DNA of 64,000 nucleotides, from NCBI GenBank assembly GCA_945643635.1, contig CALZFC010000066.1, positions 628,501-692,500 on the forward strand, given 5' to 3'. The notes below the pieces were generated by a model. That model was not told the origin of the DNA. It was given only the letters and a program-made list of their open reading frames with translations, and did not search any database. The stretch's first letter is position 1, and every line of letters begins with the position of its first letter. This document shows, one piece after another, positions 58,823 to 64,000 of the stretch. The stretch is from Allodiplogaster sudhausi. Its lineage: Eukaryota; Nematoda; Chromadorea; Rhabditida; Diplogasteridae. A program made the translations under genes and the position numbers.

Positions 58823-59320
58823 TTAACTTTCCCCTAATAACTGCAGGAAGAGGGGAAGCGCAGAGCGTAGTTCCCCGAGGACTGTCTGCCAGTACACAGC
58901 GTTCTCCTCCCGCACGCTTGTTGACACAAAGATCTCAAGCACAATTCAGAAATTAAGACTGACGAAAGGGAGACAGAGAAAAAGAAAAAGAAGAGAAGAA
59001 ACAAGATAAAACAAGCAACGGAACAAAAGAATGAGATACCTGTTGGTCGGGGAGAAGCTTGGCGAGTCTAGCAGCGAGAGCGGAGATGTGGATGGTCTGA
59101 GGGTCTGCGGCACCAAGGAGGACACTGGTGTGCATGGGCGAGTGGGCCATGCAGAGCACCTCCTGCTCCCCGCTTAAAATGTGAACGCACAGCGTATCGC
59201 CTATTAACCATCAGGTTACTCAACTCCCTCATTTCTCAACGATCTCTACTAACCATGGCGCAGCATCCAAGACGGCACAATGTCTCCGCTCCCTACACTC
59301 ACTTCTAGATCCAGTCTCAT
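58823..59320 (-). CDS. PSMG4: Proteasome assembly chaperone 4
   Basis: PSMG4 (PAC4) pairs with PAC3 and guides 20S alpha-ring assembly. Three exons: the first begins MRLDLEVSVGSGDIVPSWML (59320); the second reads SGEQEVLCMAHSPMHTSVLL, GAADPQTIHISALAARLAKL, LPDQQ (about 59180-59040); the third gives IFVSTSVREENAVYWQTVLG, ELRSALPLFLQLLGES and stop 58823. The pattern LLGAxDxxxxxxLAxRLAxxxxxQxFVS matches human PSMG4 (LLGDTSDTTSTGLAQRLARK, then QVFVSYN). The intron between exons 2 and 3 is about 90 bp. It is 178 bp upstream of SDHAF4. Confidence 0.82.
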
Positions 59321-59936
59321 CTTCAACTCACACCTTCCCTCGAGTTAACTTTCACTGTTAATGCATGTGAAAAGTACTTACCCAAGCTGGTTAAAACAGC
59401 CATTGATGTTTACACTTTCAACATAAATTGCCCAATTTATTTAGAACAAAATGAAGAAAGAGAATGAATGATATGCAGGAATGAGAAGGAATAGCGAGGA
59501 CAGCATATTCGCTGCGCCATTGGATAAAACGGAAGACCGGGCTAGGCACACAGATGGTCTTCAATAAACAACAAGCGCAAATTCAGTAACCGCTCTCCAC
59601 ATTTCAGTCTCCTAATAATATTCTAAGTTTAATAATACTTTAGCTATCATCTGAAATTTATATTTGACCCAAAAAAAATTTAATGAGCCACTAAAAAAGA
59701 GAAATACGCGCGAATACGCAACAAATAGATTGAACGAAACAAGGGTATACAAATGCCGACACTCCAAGGCCCACAGCCATCAGATTAAACAAGATGGCTG
59801 GGGCTACTCATATTGTATAGGATTACTTCAGTGAGAAATTCCACTATAAATATATAGACGAAAGTAAGTGGCTTGGCGGAATATAGAGGGTAAAAGAGAA
59901 GAAGTTGAAGGGAGCAAAGAATGGGGAATAAGAAAC
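59321..59936. other. Intergenic between PSMG4 and the OSBP-related gene
   Basis: About 615 bp of AT-rich sequence without a recognisable gene, the longest gap in the minus-strand run. It must hold the OSBP-related 3' UTR and, if PSMG4 is transcribed alone, its promoter. Confidence 0.6.
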
Positions 59937-61839
59937 CTAGAGAGGCTCTCGCAGAAGGGCCTCCTTGAAGACCCATCGCTTACTCTCCTGGTCGAACTCG
60001 AAGTGGCGAGGGGTCCACGTCTCCCCCGATTCCGACCGTTCCTTAAGCAAATATATACAATTAGTATTAAATATCAATTAATCATATGAGAAACGTCCAC
60101 GTATTTCTATCGATTATTGCAGCAGAACTACTCCGACTTAAACTAGCACCAATTAAGTTATGCAAAACGGGCAAATAGGGATATACACCCATACATAACA
60201 ATATACACCCACGGGTGTATGTGAATGTATGGGTGTATGGGTGTATATCCCTATTTGCCTGCAAAACGATCTCTCGAAGACAGAGCGAATAAACTTTTTA
60301 AACCTTGGCCTCGTCCCTCTGCCTCTGCTCGATTTCTCTCTTCGCAGTAGTTGCTTTTGGAATCTCATTGCGCAGCAGTCCCATAGTCACTCGTCGCCAC
60401 AACCTTAAGGGAAAATACTGACCAGCAGCTCTCTCTCTCATTCTCTTTCCTCTCTTTCTCAGTCTCTCTTCCGCTGCTCACTCTCTCAGTCTCTCTTCAA
60501 CTGCTCACCATCTCAGGCTCTCTTCCACTGCTCACCATCTCAGGCTCTCTTCCACTGCTCACTCTCTCAGTCTCTCTTTCACTGCTCACTCTCTCAGTCT
60601 CTGTTCCATTACTCACGCTCTCTTCCACTGCTCACTATCTCAGTCTTTTTTCCACTGCTCACTCTCTCTATCTATCTTCCACTACTCACTCTCTCAGTCT
60701 CTCTTCCAGTGCTCACTCTCTCAGTCTCTCTTCCAGTGCTCACTCTCTCAGTCTCTTTTCCATTACTCACACTCTCTTCCACTGCTCACTCTCACAGTCT
60801 TTTTCCACTGCTCACTCTATCTATCTTCTACTACTCACTCTCTCAGTCTCTCTTCCAGTGCTCACTCTCTCAGTCTCTCTTCCACTGCTCACTCTCTCAG
60901 TCTCTCTTCCACTGCTCACTCTCTCAGTCTCTTTTCCACTACTCACTCTCTCAGTCTCTCTTCCACTGCTCACTCTCTCAGTCTCTCTTCCACTGCTCAC
61001 TCTCTCAGTCTCTCTTCCACTGCTCACTCTCTCAGTCTCTTTTTCACTACTCACTCTCTCAGTCTCTCTTCCACTGCTCACTCTCTCAGTCTCTCTTCCA
61101 CTGCTCACTCTCTCAGTCTCTCTTCCACTGCTCACTCTCTCAGTCTCTCTTCCGCTGCTCACTCTCTCAGTCTCTTTTCCACTGCTCTCTCTCTCACTCT
61201 CTCTCTCTCTCTTTTCCATTGCTCTCAATCTCTTCCACAGCTCCCTCTCTTGCACAGCTCACTCTCTTTCTTCTCTCTCTCACTCTCTTTCCTCTCTCTC
61301 TCTCCTTCCTCTTTCTCTCAGTCTCTCTTCCACTGCTCACTCTCTCAGTCTCTCTTCCACTGCTCTCTCTCAGTCTCTCTTCCACTGCTCTCTCTCAATC
61401 TCTTTTGCTCAGCTGACTTGCGGCTTTCGTAATCCTTCTGCTCCATGACTGGCTGGCAGATCTTCTTGCAGTCCCTCTCAGCCCTCAGATCACAGAGAAT
61501 GTACTCGGGCTGGTCGGGTCTCTTCGCATACAGCACATTGTTCCACTCTCCTCTCACCGTCATCATGGGCTTCCGATCTCCTGCCTGAACCAACTCACTT
61601 TCTCTTGTGCTCTCTCTTTCTCTCTCTCCTCTCCCTCTCGTCTTTCTCTTTCTCCTGTCTCTCTCTCTCTCGGCGAACCCTGTAGAGATTTCCAGTAACT
61701 CTGTGTGGCCGACCTCCTAGGAACGGTTTTGTCAAGAACTCAATGTCCGCGCGGTATCCCGTCTTCTCGCACGTCACTTTCACCTACACAATTCAATCAT
61801 ATAATAGACTACAGGAGAACAGTCAACGAAAGAAAGAAC

Positions 61840-61890
<51 letters not shown>

Positions 61891-63252
61891 GGAAGTGAGA
61901 TGAGACAAGTGAGAGAGAGAAGGAGAGAGAGGCAGAAAGTGAGATGAGACAGACGAAGAATAGGGTGAGAGAGAGCGAGAGAGAGAGAGCGTGAGTAAGT
62001 AAGATAGAGAACGAGACAGCGTGAGTGTGTGTGAGAGAGAGAGAGTGAGAGAGTGAGAGAGAAGGAAACCTTTCCTCCTAGCTCAATCCACGGGGTGCTG
62101 AGGATGGATCTTCCATATCCAGATGGGAATGTCATGGTGTACTCCTCATCCAGATCGTGCAGAATCACTCTGCCCATTCCAATGTTGGAAACACCTGAAA
62201 GCAATAAATTAACATAATATACATATATCGCATCCAGCTGACAAAAAAATAATTCCATTTATTAAAAATAGATCACTAACTCTTTTGCAGGAGAAAAAAA
62301 AAGTGTTAAGATAAATACTTGCCGATGGAGAGCCCCAGAAAGGAAGACTTGGTGTAGATGTCAGCAGTGAATGAGATACGCTTCGTAGGGTGCTCGGCAT
62401 AGAAAGCGGAGATCGGAGGGTGGTGGCTCACCTGAGAGAAAGAGAGAAAGGACGAGGGGAAGACAGGCAGATTGAGAGGGCAGCGTTACCTGCTCAGCAA
62501 TGAATGTCAGACTGCTCGTGTCCGCGCCGAGGAACGGGCCGGACTCCGTCATGCTACCTTCGCTGCGCAGACCTGGCACATCGTAGCGACAGCGGAACAC
62601 TTCTCCTAGCACCTGGCGAAGAGAGAGAGAGAGAGAGAGAGAAAGAAGAGAAAGAAATAGAGAGTCACAGATGGAAGCAAGACAAATGAAATATTGAACA
62701 AACCGGGTTGTATGGCTTCTTCGCTACTCCACTCTTGCGTGCGGCGTAGAATGAGCAGAGATAGTAGCGGATGACATTTCTGCAAGGGAACGCATCACTA
62801 AACAACTAAAATAATGAAAAGAGAAAAAGAGAAATGTCTAACATGAATCTCTCCTCGGGATCTTCGAGATCCGCAGAGAGAACAAAAGCATCGGGATGAG
62901 TGAAGAAGTCAGCATACATCTCGAGGAGGGAGCGTCTCTCCAGAATGAAGGTGGGCAGAGTTACGCGAGTCAGATCCATCCCGATAGACACCTGCCATGC
63001 ACTCTTAGGGATCATCAGGGAGGGAATTTGAACCTGAGAAAGAAGATGAGAAATGACGGAGCCTTGCTGGGACACATCGCCAAGTTCGCTTTCTTCCGCT
63101 GAAAAAAAAGCTATAATGAGAAGGGGAGAAGTAGAGAGTAACTGACCATTGTCATAGGCAGCATCGTAGTCTTCCTCTTCTTCATTGTCCTCTGCCCCCG
63201 CCACTTGTCGGGAGGATCCGCCGCCCGATCCGGCCACCGTTGCCACCTGCAC
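59937..63252 (-). CDS. Oxysterol-binding-protein-related protein (ORP9/10/11 type), 5' part missing
   Basis: A lipid transfer protein with an OSBP-related domain that exchanges sterol, PS or PI4P at membrane contact sites. Order: acidic linker [17 protein letters not shown] (about 63190), [20 protein letters not shown] (about 62970), [16 protein letters not shown] (about 62600-62720), [20 protein letters not shown] (about 62400-62490; the SHHPP is the ORP fingerprint, split by an intron), [16 protein letters not shown] (about 62170), [20 protein letters not shown] (about 62090, 61760), [20 protein letters not shown] (about 61700), [18 protein letters not shown] (about 61550), [20 protein letters not shown] (about 61440, 60400), [10 protein letters not shown] and [31 protein letters not shown] (60040-59937). 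The ESRKLW...EQRQR pattern fits the ORP9/10/11 group. No PH domain is seen; the gene probably continues beyond 63252. Confidence 0.85.
60171..60258. repeat. Perfect 25-bp inverted repeat with inner hairpin
   Basis: GCAAATAGGGATATACACCC and 5 more bases (60171-60195) match, reverse-complemented, the segment ending at 60258. Inside, ATACACCCA-CGGGTGTAT makes a second small hairpin. It lies in the last intron of the OSBP-related gene. Confidence 0.85.
60425..61400. repeat. 27-bp CT-rich minisatellite in OSBP-related intron
   Basis: Tandem units CTCTCAGTCTCTCTTCCACT + GCTCACT, more than 25 copies and most homogeneous at 60840-61170. It separates the exon ending QKDYESRK from the exon starting LWRRVTMG. 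Because 27 is a multiple of three, long open frames exist on both strands (plus QSLFHCSLS, minus RVSSGRETE); these are not genes. Confidence 0.92.
61845..62068. repeat. GA-rich microsatellite
   Basis: A pure GA core (61845-61890) followed by GAGAGA with GTGAGA and GACAGA breaks, in an intron of the OSBP-related gene. A shorter run lies at 62619-62645. Confidence 0.9.
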
Positions 63253-63859
63253 ACATCAGGGAATTCGATAGAGTCTTCATCTTAGTGTCAAAAACTGGCC
63301 AACATGAACTATTCCTAAATTCATTATAGCGAGCGAAAACTATTTAAAACTGATGTGCGATAAACAGATTACCTATTCCCACGATGGTTTTTTTTCGATC
63401 ATGAACAGAGAAGAGAGAAGTAAAATTGGAAATATACTTTGAAAGGGCCAGCAAATGATAGGATAAATTAACATTGTGCCAGCCACGCACAGTTCATGGT
63501 CCAGACATACTTAACTACCACCAAACGCATAAAAGCGGATGTCTCCTATTTTGGTCAACAGCAAACCAATTTATTTCCAGCACCAAAAAGAGAGAAAAAA
63601 GATAAGCACGATACGTAAATCCATGAAAGAGAAATGGGAACAGGAAGCAACAAAGCTTTGGAGCAACGCATAAAAACAGAAGAAAAGGCGAGAGACAGGA
63701 TTATCCCCTCTAATGGCTTCTCCCTCCCACCTCTGCCACACACTCATACATCTTAAGCAGAGTGAACAAATGGAAGTGAGGCAGCAACCAAAATCAATGA
63801 AGGCTGGTTATACCACATTCGCGGAAGCTTGAAGCAGATGGCACAGATGATGGTGGCAT

Positions 63860-63903
<44 letters not shown>

Positions 63904-63927
63904 GTGAAATAGCGCGAGAGAACAGTC

Positions 63928-63958
<31 letters not shown>

Positions 63959-64000
63959 ACGAAATAGAGAGGGAGATGAGACACAGAGAAAAATGAGAGC
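63253..64000. other. Upstream or intronic sequence of the OSBP-related gene
   Basis: An acceptor just 5' of the acidic exon (minus strand, at 63253) implies that further exons lie upstream. One exon-like minus piece near 63850-63800 reads MPPSSVPSASSFREC. Two (GA)n runs (63860-63900 and 63930-63957) lie near the window end. No PH domain or secure exon is visible. Confidence 0.45.

Noticed and set aside
59868..60089. 73-codon plus frame
   Set aside because: It is antisense to the conserved last exon of the OSBP-related gene.
60171..60258. Interstitial telomere repeat from the GGGTGTAT motifs
   Set aside because: Only a few irregular copies arranged head to head. The inverted repeat explains them better.
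60709..61448. Open frames of 235 and 196 codons (plus) and 144 codons (minus)
   Set aside because: Frames forced open by the 27-bp minisatellite within an intron of the OSBP-related gene.

Overview
This is eukaryotic nuclear DNA from an animal. Almost every gene is split by very short introns (mostly about 40-60 bp, GT-AG). Coding signal shows as short exons whose reading frame continues across splice sites. The recognisable genes are conserved animal genes: CDC6, NIP7, XRCC6/Ku70, POLA1, CLN3, a Snail/Scratch zinc-finger factor, APC, strumpellin/WASHC5, COPS7, SDHAF4, PSMG4 and an OSBP-related protein. Compact genes, small introns, a TWK-like two-pore potassium channel with an IHYFGRK post-TM4 motif, and tightly packed same-strand gene runs suggest a small invertebrate. 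A nematode fits best, but the phylum is an inference and was not tested.

Layout. 1-655: an 18-bp minisatellite. 656-2430: mostly empty, with one tRNA-like relic. 2431-9897 (+): CDC6, NIP7 and a K2P-type channel. 10006-25054 (-): Ku70, a tiny membrane protein and DNA polymerase alpha. Ku70 carries a 1.7-kb foldback element in its last intron. 25451-27796 (+): CLN3, divergent from POLA1. 28027-34005 (+): weakly supported small genes around a three-finger Snail/Scratch-type gene. 34204-37928 (+): a mucin-like SEA-domain membrane protein. 38160-41540: a recently inserted LTR retrotransposon with identical LTRs and a ruined interior. 42052-46678 (+): APC. 46986-51961 (-): one or two unidentified membrane or extracellular genes. 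52122-57005 (+): strumpellin. 57095-63252 (-): COPS7, SDHAF4, PSMG4 and an oxysterol-binding-protein-related gene, an operon-like run.

Long (GA)n/(CT)n tracts fill introns on both strands. They open long meaningless reading frames of RERERE or SLSLSL type, which should not be read as proteins. Themes among the genes: DNA replication and repair (CDC6, POLA1, Ku70), endosome/lysosome biology (CLN3, strumpellin, OSBP-related), ribosome and proteasome/signalosome assembly (NIP7, PSMG4, COPS7), and Wnt/cell-fate control (APC, Scratch-like). I see no evidence that the neighbourhood forms one pathway.

The strongest oddities are: a K2P channel whose first selectivity filter reads GYA instead of GYG and whose second has no GxG; a near-palindromic 1.7-kb element flanked by TTAA inside Ku70; a young LTR insertion with an internally deleted Ty3/gypsy-like interior; an APC that keeps a PDZ-ligand C-terminus; and a GC-AG intron in SDHAF4. 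Gene spans run from inferred start to stop and include introns. Exon joins were done by eye.
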